This document shows positions 6,118 through 13,594 of a stretch of 23,093 nt of DNA, piece after piece (positions within the stretch are counted from its first letter, which is position 1; the number at the start of each line of letters is the position of its first letter). Origin of the DNA: a virus; IMG/VR virus record IMGVR_UViG_3300025127_000294, positions 1 to 23,093 of that record, one strand, 5' to 3'. Position numbers and translations under genes: made by a program. A model generated the notes under the pieces. It did not search any database. It had not been told where the DNA came from and saw only the letters and a program-made list of their open reading frames with translations.

Positions 6118-8367
6118 ATGGGTTATATCGGCGCAGGTATATCAAAATTTAACACCGCAGATGGACTGACTGTCAGCGGCAACACTGATATTGACGGTGG
6201 CACAATCAAGCTGGATGGTAATTACCCAACAGGCACAAACAACGTGGCATTGGGTGACACTGCACTTGATGATGGCAGCTTGTCAGGTGGTAACAATACG
6301 GCGATTGGTTCTGCTGCGCTGAGTGCAAACACTACTGGTGCAAATAACACAGCAGTAGGGGTTGAAGCACTTGTCGCAAACACTACTGCTGAATTAAACA
6401 CTGCGATGGGATATCGGTCTTTATATCTTAATACCACTGGTGAACTTAATACAGGAATAGGTGGCTTTGCATTAAACAAAACCACAACAGGTGTTAGGAA
6501 CACAGCGGTTGGCTATACGTCAATGAACTCAAATACCACTGGTGGGTATAACACTGCGTTGGGTTCTCACTCACTTGACGCAAATACTACGGCTAGTGCG
6601 AACACCGCAGTCGGATACTCTGCGCTTGGAGCAAACACTACTGGCGGTGACAATACCGCTGTCGGGTATAATACGCTAGACGCCAACACAGAAGGTGCCA
6701 ACAATTCAGCATTTGGTGTGGGTGCGCTTGGGGCTAATACAACGGCAAGTAATAACACCGCGATGGGTAAAAATGCCCTTTCCGTAAACACCACTGGCAC
6801 AGAGAATGTTGCTGTTGGTTCTATTTCATTGGATGCTCTTACAACAGGCATTTACAATACTGCTGTGGGTCACGGTTCATTAGGGTCAACTACCACCGCA
6901 GCTAACAACACTGGCATAGGACAGGGTGCTTTGGCATCCAACACTACTGGTGCAAGCAATACTGCGGTTGGTAGGTCTTCATTGCTTGCGAACACCACCT
7001 CTAGCGAAAACACCGCTGTTGGCTACAATGCACTGACAGCACAAACCACCGGAACTGCTAACACCGCTATTGGCTGGCAAGCAATGGTAAGCAACGTACA
7101 CGGTGATAGAAATGTTGCTGTGGGTAACGAGGCACTTGAGGCGTACAATCCGACATCTGCTGGCACAGATTCGTACAATGTTGCTGTAGGTTTCCGTGCG
7201 CTGACTGCCAACACTACAGCAGGAAACAACACTGCAATCGGTGGATTGGCTCTTGATGCTAATACCACTGGCGCTCTTAACACCGCAATCGGTCAAAACT
7301 CTATGACTGCAAATACTACAGGCGAAGAGAATGTTGCGGTAGGCAGGTCTAGTTTGCAAAACAACACCACAGCAAACGCCAACACGGCTGTTGGTTATGC
7401 AGCACTCGGTTCAAACACCACGGCAAATAACAACACAGCCGTTGGCTACACTTCTATGTATGCCAATACAACAGGCCATTCCAATGTCGGGGTGGGCTAT
7501 CAAAGTTTGTATAACAATACCGAAGGCACATCCAATGTCGCCGTAGGTTGGAACGCCGCAGATGCAAATACCACAGGGTCAGCCATAACCGCTGTCGGTG
7601 AACATTCACTAGGTGGGAACACTTCAGGCGATAACAATACTGCTTGTGGTAGAGAAGCCCTTAAAAACAACACCACAGCAAGCACCAACACAGCTGTTGG
7701 AAAAGCGGCACTTAAAGCGAACACCACTGGCAGTGCCAACGTAGCTGTCGGGAGCGATGCTTTACTCGTAAACACCACTGGCGCAAGCAATACTTCAGTA
7801 GGCAGTATCTCAGGAGATGCTATAACAACAGGTAGCAACAATACGTCAATAGGGCATCAAGCAAATCGTATAACGACTAATGGAGATAACAACACTATTG
7901 TTGGAACGCTTTGCCGTTCATCTGGCACTGGTGATTCTAATATGGTTGTTGTTGGTTCTAACGGTATGGTTGGAAAAGGGTCAAGTACAGCCTTTATATC
8001 TGGCGGTAACGGCCCAGTTTACGCTGGTAATAACTCATCAAACTTTGCCACAACCTCTGACCGCCGCATTAAGAAAAACATTGAAGATAACAATACAGGG
8101 CTTGATGCAATCAATCAGGTTCGTATTCGTAACTTTGAGTATCGCACCCCTGACGAAATTGATGAACTGCCATCTCATGCAGCTATTGACAAGCAGGGTG
8201 TGCAACTTGGTGTTATCGCTCAAGAGATACAAGAAATCTTACCTGATGTAGTCAGGGAAGAAACTACAGGCTGTCTCAGCGTAGACCCTGAAAATATGAC
8301 TTGGTATTTGGTAAATGCCGTAAAAGAACTCTCAGCAAAGGTAGCCGCACTGGAGAACGCAGAATGA
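6118..8367 (+). CDS. Repeat tail fibre with S74 self-cleaving chaperone (749 aa)
   Basis: A long fibre for host binding. Residues 1-41 are a short anchor (GYIGAGISKFNTADGLTVSG, then GTIKLDGN). Residues 42-608 are about 33 tandem units of 17 residues with consensus NTAVGxxALxxNTTGxx, similar in style to the beta-roll head repeats of trimeric YadA-type adhesins. The C-terminus is a peptidase S74 intramolecular chaperone: Ser647 and Lys652 in SDRRIK match the Ser/Lys dyad (Lys at +5), GVIAQE lies at 698-703, and a coiled coil ends the protein (AVKELSAKVAALENAE). In this family the domain trimerises the fibre and then cuts itself off near that Ser. AAGGA at 6107-6111 gives a 6-base spacing. The stop overlaps the next start (ATGA). 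The receptor is unknown. Confidence 0.88.
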   Translation: MGYIGAGISKFNTADGLTVSGNTDIDGGTIKLDGNYPTGTNNVALGDTALDDGSLSGGNNTAIGSAALSANTTGANNTAVGVEALVANTTAELNTAMGYRSLYLNTTGELNTGIGGFALNKTTTGVRNTAVGYTSMNSNTTGGYNTALGSHSLDANTTASANTAVGYSALGANTTGGDNTAVGYNTLDANTEGANNSAFGVGALGANTTASNNTAMGKNALSVNTTGTENVAVGSISLDALTTGIYNTAVGHGSLGSTTTAANNTGIGQGALASNTTGASNTAVGRSSLLANTTSSENTAVGYNALTAQTTGTANTAIGWQAMVSNVHGDRNVAVGNEALEAYNPTSAGTDSYNVAVGFRALTANTTAGNNTAIGGLALDANTTGALNTAIGQNSMTANTTGEENVAVGRSSLQNNTTANANTAVGYAALGSNTTANNNTAVGYTSMYANTTGHSNVGVGYQSLYNNTEGTSNVAVGWNAADANTTGSAITAVGEHSLGGNTSGDNNTACGREALKNNTTASTNTAVGKAALKANTTGSANVAVGSDALLVNTTGASNTSVGSISGDAITTGSNNTSIGHQANRITTNGDNNTIVGTLCRSSGTGDSNMVVVGSNGMVGKGSSTAFISGGNGPVYAGNNSSNFATTSDRRIKKNIEDNNTGLDAINQVRIRNFEYRTPDEIDELPSHAAIDKQGVQLGVIAQEIQEILPDVVREETTGCLSVDPENMTWYLVNAVKELSAKVAALENAE
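6241..7941 (+). repeat. 51-bp (17-residue) coding repeat array, about 33 units
   Basis: Tandem degenerate units encode N-[TV]-A-[VIM]-G-x-x-[AS]-[LM]-x-x-N-T-T-x-x-x. Almost all are exactly 17 residues; the first is 18 and unit 18 (from residue 315) is 22. DNA identity between units is moderate, so the array is old or under protein-level selection rather than freshly amplified. It could serve as substrate for unequal exchange that changes fibre length. Confidence 0.9.
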
Positions 8368-9359
8368 CTAGAGCAAGAGATATAGCAGACCTCGTTGATT
8401 CCAGCGGCGATATCGTTGCAGGGGCATTAGGTAACGTCCCTAATAGAAACCTCATCATCAACGGAGCCATGCAAGTTGCCCAGCGAGGAACCAGCCATAC
8501 AACAGAAGGTTACGGTTCTTTAGATAGATACTCTCTCGCACTTTCTGGCGCATCAGGAGTAACAATGTCGCAAGAAGCATTTTCAACTGCTGACAGAAAC
8601 TCTCTTGGATTTGAAAAATACCTAAAACTAGAAGTAACAACTGCAAACAATAACTGCGGTGTTTATCACTACATTGAAGCGTCAAATGCTGTAAATTTAA
8701 TTGGTAACAAAGCCACACTTTCTTTCTATGCAAAAGGAACTAATCCCGCTGGTGGCAGTTTTACAATGCAACCCGCGTGGTATAATACATCTAGTGGTGG
8801 TGGTGATAATGCAGTTGCCCAGTCTCTTACTGTAACTTCATCGTGGGTAAAATACAGCTTTACTTTTGATATTCCAGCCCCTGCTAATACTACTATAGAT
8901 AACAGCGCATACCTTTCAATTCCGTTTATTCAACCTGCAGGAGACACTAACACAACTGCGTGGGAGTTAAATTTGGCTGGGTTGCAATTTGAACTAGGCT
9001 CCAACGCATCCGACTTTGAACACCGCAGCTTTGGCGAGGAACTGGCCCTGTGTCAGCGTTTTTATTATCAGACACCAGATAGTGAGCATAGTGTTCACAC
9101 AGTCCGCAGTTACAATAATGGTAATCAATACTATGGAACAGTTGCTTTTCCTGTCACAATGAGAGCAAACCCCACTTTTAGTACACAGACTAACACAATT
9201 AATTTACCTTCGATTTCTAATACAACAGGAACATTTACGGCTCATAATAGAACAAGGCACAGGTGTATTATACGCATTGTCCCTGCCAGCGATGCGGGTA
9301 CTTATACATACACTGTCATAGCTATTAACAACGCCATGAAGTTCGATGCGGAGTTGTAA
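8364..9359 (+). CDS. Carbohydrate-binding-like tail protein (331 aa)
   Basis: A candidate receptor-binding or tail-tip protein. The N-terminus (TRARDIADLVDSSGDIVAG) resembles short virion-anchor segments of phage fibre proteins. NRNLIINGAMQVAQRG at 27-42 begins a jelly-roll-like module that ends with GLQFELG (206-212) and EHRSFGEELALCQRFYY (219-235), a combination widespread in phage tail proteins and reminiscent of carbohydrate-binding modules. The C-terminal domain (236-331) has AFPVTMRANPT at 261-271. Three cysteines occur (98, 230, 301). The ATG at 8364 overlaps the S74 fibre stop, with GGAG 8 bases upstream; a longer frame from 8301 only overlaps the fibre gene. Glycan binding is inferred from the fold pattern. 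Confidence 0.78.
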   Translation: MTRARDIADLVDSSGDIVAGALGNVPNRNLIINGAMQVAQRGTSHTTEGYGSLDRYSLALSGASGVTMSQEAFSTADRNSLGFEKYLKLEVTTANNNCGVYHYIEASNAVNLIGNKATLSFYAKGTNPAGGSFTMQPAWYNTSSGGGDNAVAQSLTVTSSWVKYSFTFDIPAPANTTIDNSAYLSIPFIQPAGDTNTTAWELNLAGLQFELGSNASDFEHRSFGEELALCQRFYYQTPDSEHSVHTVRSYNNGNQYYGTVAFPVTMRANPTFSTQTNTINLPSISNTTGTFTAHNRTRHRCIIRIVPASDAGTYTYTVIAINNAMKFDAEL

Positions 9360-9361
9360 AA

Positions 9362-9571
9362 ATGAATGAAATGAACATTACATCAGCACAATACCAACAA
9401 AATTCAATTTTAAATGACAGTGATGAACTTGTGCTGGATGGTATAAATCACTCAATTAAGGCAACGGTTGACGGTGTGCAGCTAGACATACCTCTTGACC
9501 CAGACAATCGTCACTACGCAGAAATCATGCGTCAGGTAGAAGCTGGTGACCTGACCATAACAGACGCCTAA
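9362..9571 (+). CDS. Small fibre-linked protein, possible assembly factor (69 aa)
   Basis: A small acidic soluble protein ending in IPLDPDNRHYAEIMRQVEAG, a pattern that I associate with short proteins encoded beside tail fibre genes (DP.N..Y.E....V..G near the C-terminus). No membrane segment and no cysteine. Its start is 2 bases after the preceding stop, with GGAG at 9350-9353 and 8-base spacing. Lying between two fibre genes, it may be a fibre assembly chaperone or a minor tail component; this comes from position and loose resemblance only. Met4 at 9371 is an alternative start. Confidence 0.68.
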   Translation: MNEMNITSAQYQQNSILNDSDELVLDGINHSIKATVDGVQLDIPLDPDNRHYAEIMRQVEAGDLTITDA

Positions 9572-9587
9572 TTTACAGGAGAATAAA

Positions 9588-9833
9588 ATGGACGAACTTA
9601 CAACAGAACAAATCGCACAGAACTACACCGCTATGGGTCATTCCGTGCAACTCATCACAGACGTGATTGCAGGTGATGCAATGGCAGATGAAGAAGCAGA
9701 AGAGCGTCAGGGTTGCGTAGACCGCAATGTTGAGCATCTGCAACTGATGGTAGCTAAAGACTACTGGACAGATGAGAACATGACAGCAGTCAACGCTGCA
9801 ATCACAGCAGGTCAAGACTACACTGCCGAATAA
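9588..9833 (+). CDS. Small acidic fibre-linked protein (81 aa)
   Basis: An acidic, probably helical protein with a central Asp/Glu/Ala-rich segment (GDAMADEEAEERQ), one cysteine, and a C-terminal part VEHLQLMVAKDYWTDENMTA. I recall this last pattern in small proteins next to marine phage fibre genes, without a known function. AGGAG at 9577-9581 lies 6 bases before the ATG, a strong start. It sits between the 69-aa protein and the second S74 fibre. A chaperone or cap for one of the two fibres is a fair hypothesis but unproven. Confidence 0.7.
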   Translation: MDELTTEQIAQNYTAMGHSVQLITDVIAGDAMADEEAEERQGCVDRNVEHLQLMVAKDYWTDENMTAVNAAITAGQDYTAE

Positions 9834-9851
9834 TAAACCGGAGAACCGTTA

Positions 9852-11561
9852 ATGGCTTACTTAGGCAAATCACCATCACAGGGTGTACGTAATCGTTACT
9901 ACTTCACTGCATCAGGCGGTGAGACATCAATCAGCGGTGCGCTGACAGGTGGCACCCTGACATTCACTGACGGCAACTATGTTGACGTGAACTTGAATGG
10001 TGTGACCCTAGTAGCTGGTACGGACTACAACACAAGCACAGCGAACACTATTGCTGGCTTGTCGGCATTGACTGCAAGCGATGTAGTTGAGATTGTAGTG
10101 TATGACGTGTTTAGTGTGTTTGGCGGCAACGTCAACGGGCCGTTTACCATTAGTGGTAATCTGTCTGTAGATAATGGCACCATCAAGCTAGATGGCAATC
10201 ACCCTGTTGGCACACAGAATGTTGCGCTAGGAGATACTGCACTAGACAGTAATACCACTGGCGGCAGAAATACTGCCATCGGTGCAAACGCGATGACTAC
10301 CTATAATGTCACAGATAGCGGAAACGATTTTAACGTAGCCGTTGGTTACAACTCTTTGACATCTCTTACAACAGGCTTTTCAAACACGGGTGTTGGTTCT
10401 TTAACTTTAGAGTCCACAACCACGGGAGCGAACAACACTGCCTGTGGGTATGGTGCGCTAGATAGCAATACAACAGCAAATAACAATACGGCTGTCGGTT
10501 ATGATGCACTTACCGCAAACACCACTGGCCCAAGAAATGTGGCACTTGGGTATGAGGCTGCAAAATCCAATACAACAGGCGATGCTGGAACTGCGCTTGG
10601 GTATGAGGCATTGCGAACAAATACGACAGGCAATTACAACACTGCTGTTGGTAAGGGTGCGTTGTACGGAAACACTACGGCATCTAACAATTCAGCTTTT
10701 GGTTTCAATGCACTGGCCGCAAACACCACTGGCACTAAAAACTCCGCACTAGGTATGCAATCCCTAGACGCAAACACCACGGGCAGTGACAATACCGCAA
10801 TTGGTTACAACGCACTTACATCGAATACTACAGCAGTTGACAACACTGCCGTTGGCAAGGATTCGTTGCTTGCAAATACCACTGGTGACAACTTGACTGC
10901 TGTTGGTGACCAATCTGGCTATTACAACACTACTGGAAGATGGAATACATTTATCGGTAAGATGGCTGGGTTTAACAATACTACTGGACAAGCTAATCTG
11001 TTTATCGGTAGCGGCTATGCTCCCGCTGGTCATGCTATGACGACAGGCTCACAAAACGTAATTATTGGTGGCTACAACGGCAATCAAGGCGGCCTAGACA
11101 TCCGCACATCCGACAGCAACATCGTGCTGTCTGATGGGGCTGGTAATCCTAGATTACGCATTAGTTCTGACCCTTATCTTTTTGTACAAGCAGTTTATGA
11201 TGCAACGACATCCAGTGCTGCAAATGTTTTTGTAAGCACACAAGGTCTTTTGCAAAGGTCAACATCATCGTTGCGTTACAAGAATACAGTAAGTGACGCA
11301 ACACACGGCCTAGCAGAACTACTTGCACTGCGTCCTGTTACATATAAAGGCAACAATGATGGTGACACAATCTTTGGCGGCTTGATTGCTGAAGAAGTGC
11401 ATGATGCTGGCCTGACAGAGTTTGTGCAGTATGACGATGACGATAGACCGGACGCACTGGCATACGGCAATATGGTATCGCTGTGCATCAAAGCTATCCA
11501 AGAACAGCAAGCAACAATCACAGCACTTGAGGCTCGTATAGCCACACTAGAAGCTGAATGA
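9852..11561 (+). CDS. Second repeat tail fibre with S74 chaperone (569 aa)
   Basis: A paralogue in design of the 749-aa fibre but with a different anchor. Residues 1-110 start MAYLGKSPSQGVRNRYYFTA, an N-terminus I recognise from marine phage fibres, and form a separate beta domain. GTIKLDGN at about 109-116 introduces the repeat array (123-381, 15 units, mostly 17 residues), which then degenerates into looser units. The S74 domain has Ser472 and Lys477 in SSLRYK (Lys at +5) and GLIAEE at 510-515, and ends in a coiled coil (QATITALEARIATLEAE). The usual Asp after the catalytic Ser is replaced by Ser. GGAG at 9840-9843 gives an 8-base spacing. The stop overlaps the start of the next gene. Confidence 0.87.
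   Translation: MAYLGKSPSQGVRNRYYFTASGGETSISGALTGGTLTFTDGNYVDVNLNGVTLVAGTDYNTSTANTIAGLSALTASDVVEIVVYDVFSVFGGNVNGPFTISGNLSVDNGTIKLDGNHPVGTQNVALGDTALDSNTTGGRNTAIGANAMTTYNVTDSGNDFNVAVGYNSLTSLTTGFSNTGVGSLTLESTTTGANNTACGYGALDSNTTANNNTAVGYDALTANTTGPRNVALGYEAAKSNTTGDAGTALGYEALRTNTTGNYNTAVGKGALYGNTTASNNSAFGFNALAANTTGTKNSALGMQSLDANTTGSDNTAIGYNALTSNTTAVDNTAVGKDSLLANTTGDNLTAVGDQSGYYNTTGRWNTFIGKMAGFNNTTGQANLFIGSGYAPAGHAMTTGSQNVIIGGYNGNQGGLDIRTSDSNIVLSDGAGNPRLRISSDPYLFVQAVYDATTSSAANVFVSTQGLLQRSTSSLRYKNTVSDATHGLAELLALRPVTYKGNNDGDTIFGGLIAEEVHDAGLTEFVQYDDDDRPDALAYGNMVSLCIKAIQEQQATITALEARIATLEAE
10218..10994 (+). repeat. 51-bp coding repeat array of the second fibre, 15 units
   Basis: Same N-[TV]-A-[VIL]-G-x-x-[AS]-[LM]-x-x-N-T-T-x-x-x units as in 6241-7941. 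The second unit (from residue 140) is 21 residues long. After 10994 the phase is lost in units of 20-21 residues. The opening segment, GTIKLDGN and VALGDTALD, is nearly the same as in the first fibre, so the two arrays share an origin. Confidence 0.88.
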
Positions 11562-11767
11562 TGAAAATGACCCAGCAAGTAGAGCCAGCACTCAAGGTAC
11601 AGATGGAACTAGAGGCACACGAAAAAGAGTGCGCCATGTTTCGTGAGTTGGTTCATGGCAAGTTAGACAGCTTGGATAAGCGCATGTGGCGTCTTGAGGC
11701 GTTGATTATGGCGTCTACGATAGGTGTAGTGGCTATGATTATTACAGTTGTAATGAAGTTAGGATAG
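11558..11767 (+). CDS. Small C-terminally anchored membrane protein, holin-like (69 aa)
   Basis: Residues 5-46 are a charged amphipathic coil (EAHEKECAMFRELVHGKLDS then LDKRMWRLE); residues 47-67 form one membrane segment (EALIMASTIGVVAMIITVV), followed by Lys-Leu-Gly. This coil-plus-C-terminal-anchor plan resembles XhlA-type hemolysin/holin proteins of phages, so it is the best holin or holin-partner candidate here, although it lies 11 kb from the endolysin. There is no clear Shine-Dalgarno; the start overlaps the fibre stop as ATGA, so it is probably read by coupled translation. Met2 (11561) or Met4 are alternative starts. A virion membrane-contact role is the alternative. Confidence 0.68.
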   Translation: MMKMTQQVEPALKVQMELEAHEKECAMFRELVHGKLDSLDKRMWRLEALIMASTIGVVAMIITVVMKLG

Positions 11768-11770
11768 ATA

Positions 11771-13114
11771 ATGGCGGAATCAGACCTGCAGGGTAAAACT
11801 GGTGAAGAACTAGAAAAAGCTATAGTTCAAAAAACTGCTGAAAAAGCGGAAGCTACAGTCCTTCCTACCGGAGTTGAAATTACCCCAGAAAAAATATCTG
11901 TAAAAGCTGATGAACTGATTGATGAAGCATCAGGGCAAATGCCAGAACAAACCCCTGTTCAGGCTGCTGCTAAAATTGACACTGCTAAATTTGATCAAGA
12001 AAAACCAGTTGTAACCACTCCTGCACAAATAACTGCTGATCAAGTGGGAACTGTAGCTCCAGCAGGGGTGGCAACAGGCACGTTATCTAGTGAAAGTTTA
12101 ATGCAGGCTGCACAAGGAGAACTTTCTCCAGAAAGTTTAGCAGTAGGAGCCACTCAAGAACTTGATCCTAGAGCCACCACACAGTATCAAATAGCTGAAT
12201 TGTTTAAAACAATAGAAGACGGTAAGCCGTTACCCGCATGGGCTGCACCTGCAGTAAGAAATGCCAGTGCTATGATGCAACAACGAGGATTGGGTGCATC
12301 CTCTATGGCAGCAGCAGCAGCGGTACAAGCCGTAATGGAATCAGGCATACCCATTGCAGCACAAGATGCTCAAAAATACGCTGCCATACAGATGGCAAAC
12401 CTGTCGAATCAACAACAGGCTGTTTTACAAAACGCTGCAGCTTCAGCACAGATGGACACAGCCAACTTAAACAACAGACAAGTAGCTGCTGTAAACAATG
12501 CAAAAGCTTTTCTTGCGATTGATTCACAAAACTTGACTAATGAACAGCAAAGTGCTACAATTAGTTATCAAGGTCAACTACAAGCCATGCTGTCTGATAC
12601 AGCGCAACAAAATGCAGCTAATCAGTTGAATGCAAAAGCAGAAAACGAAATTGACATGTTTTTTGCTGAGTTAGGCACTCAAATAGAATCTGCAACATTA
12701 AATAGAAAAGCCGCCGTAGAGCAGTACAACGTATCACAAGAAAACTCCATGTCCCAGTTTAATGCACAAATGGAGACTGCACGAGATCAATTCAACTCTA
12801 ACATGTCCGTGCAGATTGCACAAAGTAATGCACAGTGGCGTCGAGACACTAACACTGCTAACACTGCTACACAAAATGCAGCCAATCAAACAAACGCACA
12901 AAACTTGTTGGGGTTAACTCAACAAGCTCAAGCTAATTTGTGGCAAGTGTATAGGGACCAAGCAGCTTGGAACTTGCAAATTTCAGAAAACAATCTGTCA
13001 AGGGCACACAACGCTGCATTGCAGTCTATGGCTATTTCTGCAAACGGCGACATGTACAGTGACAAGTTTGATGATTTTTTAATAATCAAAACGATTGACA
13101 ACATCTTTAACTAA
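11771..13114 (+). CDS. Gln/Asn/Ala-rich helical protein, candidate internal virion protein (447 aa)
   Basis: Residues 1-140 are acidic and Pro/Thr/Ala-rich, probably extended. From about 150 to 430 the protein is Ala, Gln and Asn rich and almost certainly helical, with few prolines and no cysteine. At 209-274 three tandem 22-residue units begin ANLSNQQ, ANLNNRQ and QNLTNEQ, which is twice an 11-residue helical repeat. The C-terminal helix contains NLWQVYRDQAAWNLQISENN. Such proteins next to large virion genes in short-tailed phages are often internal or ejection proteins, which is my best guess. AGGA at 11761-11764 precedes the ATG by 6 bases. Base composition is lower in GC than the fibre genes. 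Confidence 0.72.
   Translation: MAESDLQGKTGEELEKAIVQKTAEKAEATVLPTGVEITPEKISVKADELIDEASGQMPEQTPVQAAAKIDTAKFDQEKPVVTTPAQITADQVGTVAPAGVATGTLSSESLMQAAQGELSPESLAVGATQELDPRATTQYQIAELFKTIEDGKPLPAWAAPAVRNASAMMQQRGLGASSMAAAAAVQAVMESGIPIAAQDAQKYAAIQMANLSNQQQAVLQNAAASAQMDTANLNNRQVAAVNNAKAFLAIDSQNLTNEQQSATISYQGQLQAMLSDTAQQNAANQLNAKAENEIDMFFAELGTQIESATLNRKAAVEQYNVSQENSMSQFNAQMETARDQFNSNMSVQIAQSNAQWRRDTNTANTATQNAANQTNAQNLLGLTQQAQANLWQVYRDQAAWNLQISENNLSRAHNAALQSMAISANGDMYSDKFDDFLIIKTIDNIFN
12395..12592 (+). repeat. Three tandem 22-residue (66-bp) helical repeats
   Basis: Units at residues 209-230, 231-252 and 253-274 of the 447-aa protein share the opening (A/Q)NL(S/N/T)N(Q/R/E)Q and a small-residue-rich remainder. 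The DNA is well diverged, so only the protein pattern is retained. A 22-residue period fits long helices with 11-residue phasing. Confidence 0.6.
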
Positions 13115-13126
13115 GTAGGTACTAGA

Positions 13127-13591
13127 ATGAGTTTGTTTAGCACAGGATTAACTGCAATAGGATCTGTTCTTGCGGGAAAGCTTGTTGGTAAGGGCTTGGA
13201 AGCTGGGTACGATAAGTATGTAGCGGGTACAGGTGTAGATAGTTTTTTAGGTAGTTTTGGAATAGGCTCTTCTGAAGTTGGAAAAGTAGGTTCTTCTGCA
13301 GCAACTGCTGTAGCTGAAGCTTTAGGCACTGACTTTGACGATTTGCCTGCTGTATCACAGATGAGTGTTCCGACAACTGGTGGCAACACTGCCGGTAGGT
13401 TTGCACCGGGTAAAGCTGCAACGGTCCCTATGGGATCATCGAATAGGGTCCCTGATGCCATAGCAAGAACAAACGTAAGAAACTCTTTAATTTCTCGTGT
13501 GCAGACTGTTAGTACACCCCGTGCTGCAGCAGTCGCTCCAAATATACGTCTGGGAAGTTCACAGGTAACAAAGATTAAGCGAAAGAAGTAA
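13127..13591 (+). CDS. Gly/Ala/Ser-rich small protein (154 aa)
   Basis: I do not recognise it. The N-terminal 30 residues are Gly/Leu/Val-rich (SLFSTGLTAIGSVLAGKLVG) and might associate with a membrane or pack in a helical bundle; the middle is Gly/Ser/Ala-rich and the C-terminus is basic (VTKIKRKK). No cysteine. It is flanked closely by the 447-aa and 180-aa genes, suggesting joint function in the virion interior. The upstream ribosome site is weak (TAGGT). A 285-aa open frame on the opposite strand spans this gene and the next, but it is Ser/Pro low-complexity and I take it to be a shadow. Confidence 0.68.
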   Translation: MSLFSTGLTAIGSVLAGKLVGKGLEAGYDKYVAGTGVDSFLGSFGIGSSEVGKVGSSAATAVAEALGTDFDDLPAVSQMSVPTTGGNTAGRFAPGKAATVPMGSSNRVPDAIARTNVRNSLISRVQTVSTPRAAAVAPNIRLGSSQVTKIKRKK

Positions 13592-13594
13592 ATT

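Noticed and set aside
6222-7841. Several minus-strand open frames across the fibre repeats
   Set aside because: Repetitive Val/Ala/Pro translations arise because the repeat lacks stops on the reverse strand; they are shadows.
6241-7941. CRISPR-like or non-coding tandem repeat
   Set aside because: The repeats are in frame, 51 bases, degenerate and without unique spacers; they encode the fibre shaft.
8301-8363. N-terminal extension of the 331-aa tail protein
   Set aside because: It overlaps the conserved S74 coiled coil in another frame; the ATG at 8364 gives a recognisable anchor.
8364-11561. Diversity-generating retroelement target in the tail genes
   Set aside because: No reverse transcriptase, template repeat or adenine-biased variable region is visible in the window.
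12533-12561. TTGACT-N17-TACAAT internal promoter
   Set aside because: Ten of twelve matches are expected about once or more by chance in a window this size, and it lies mid-gene with no start codon behind it.
13095-13125. TTGACA before the 154-aa gene
   Set aside because: The best -10 (TACTAG, 19-base spacing) is poor and would place the transcript start inside the gene.
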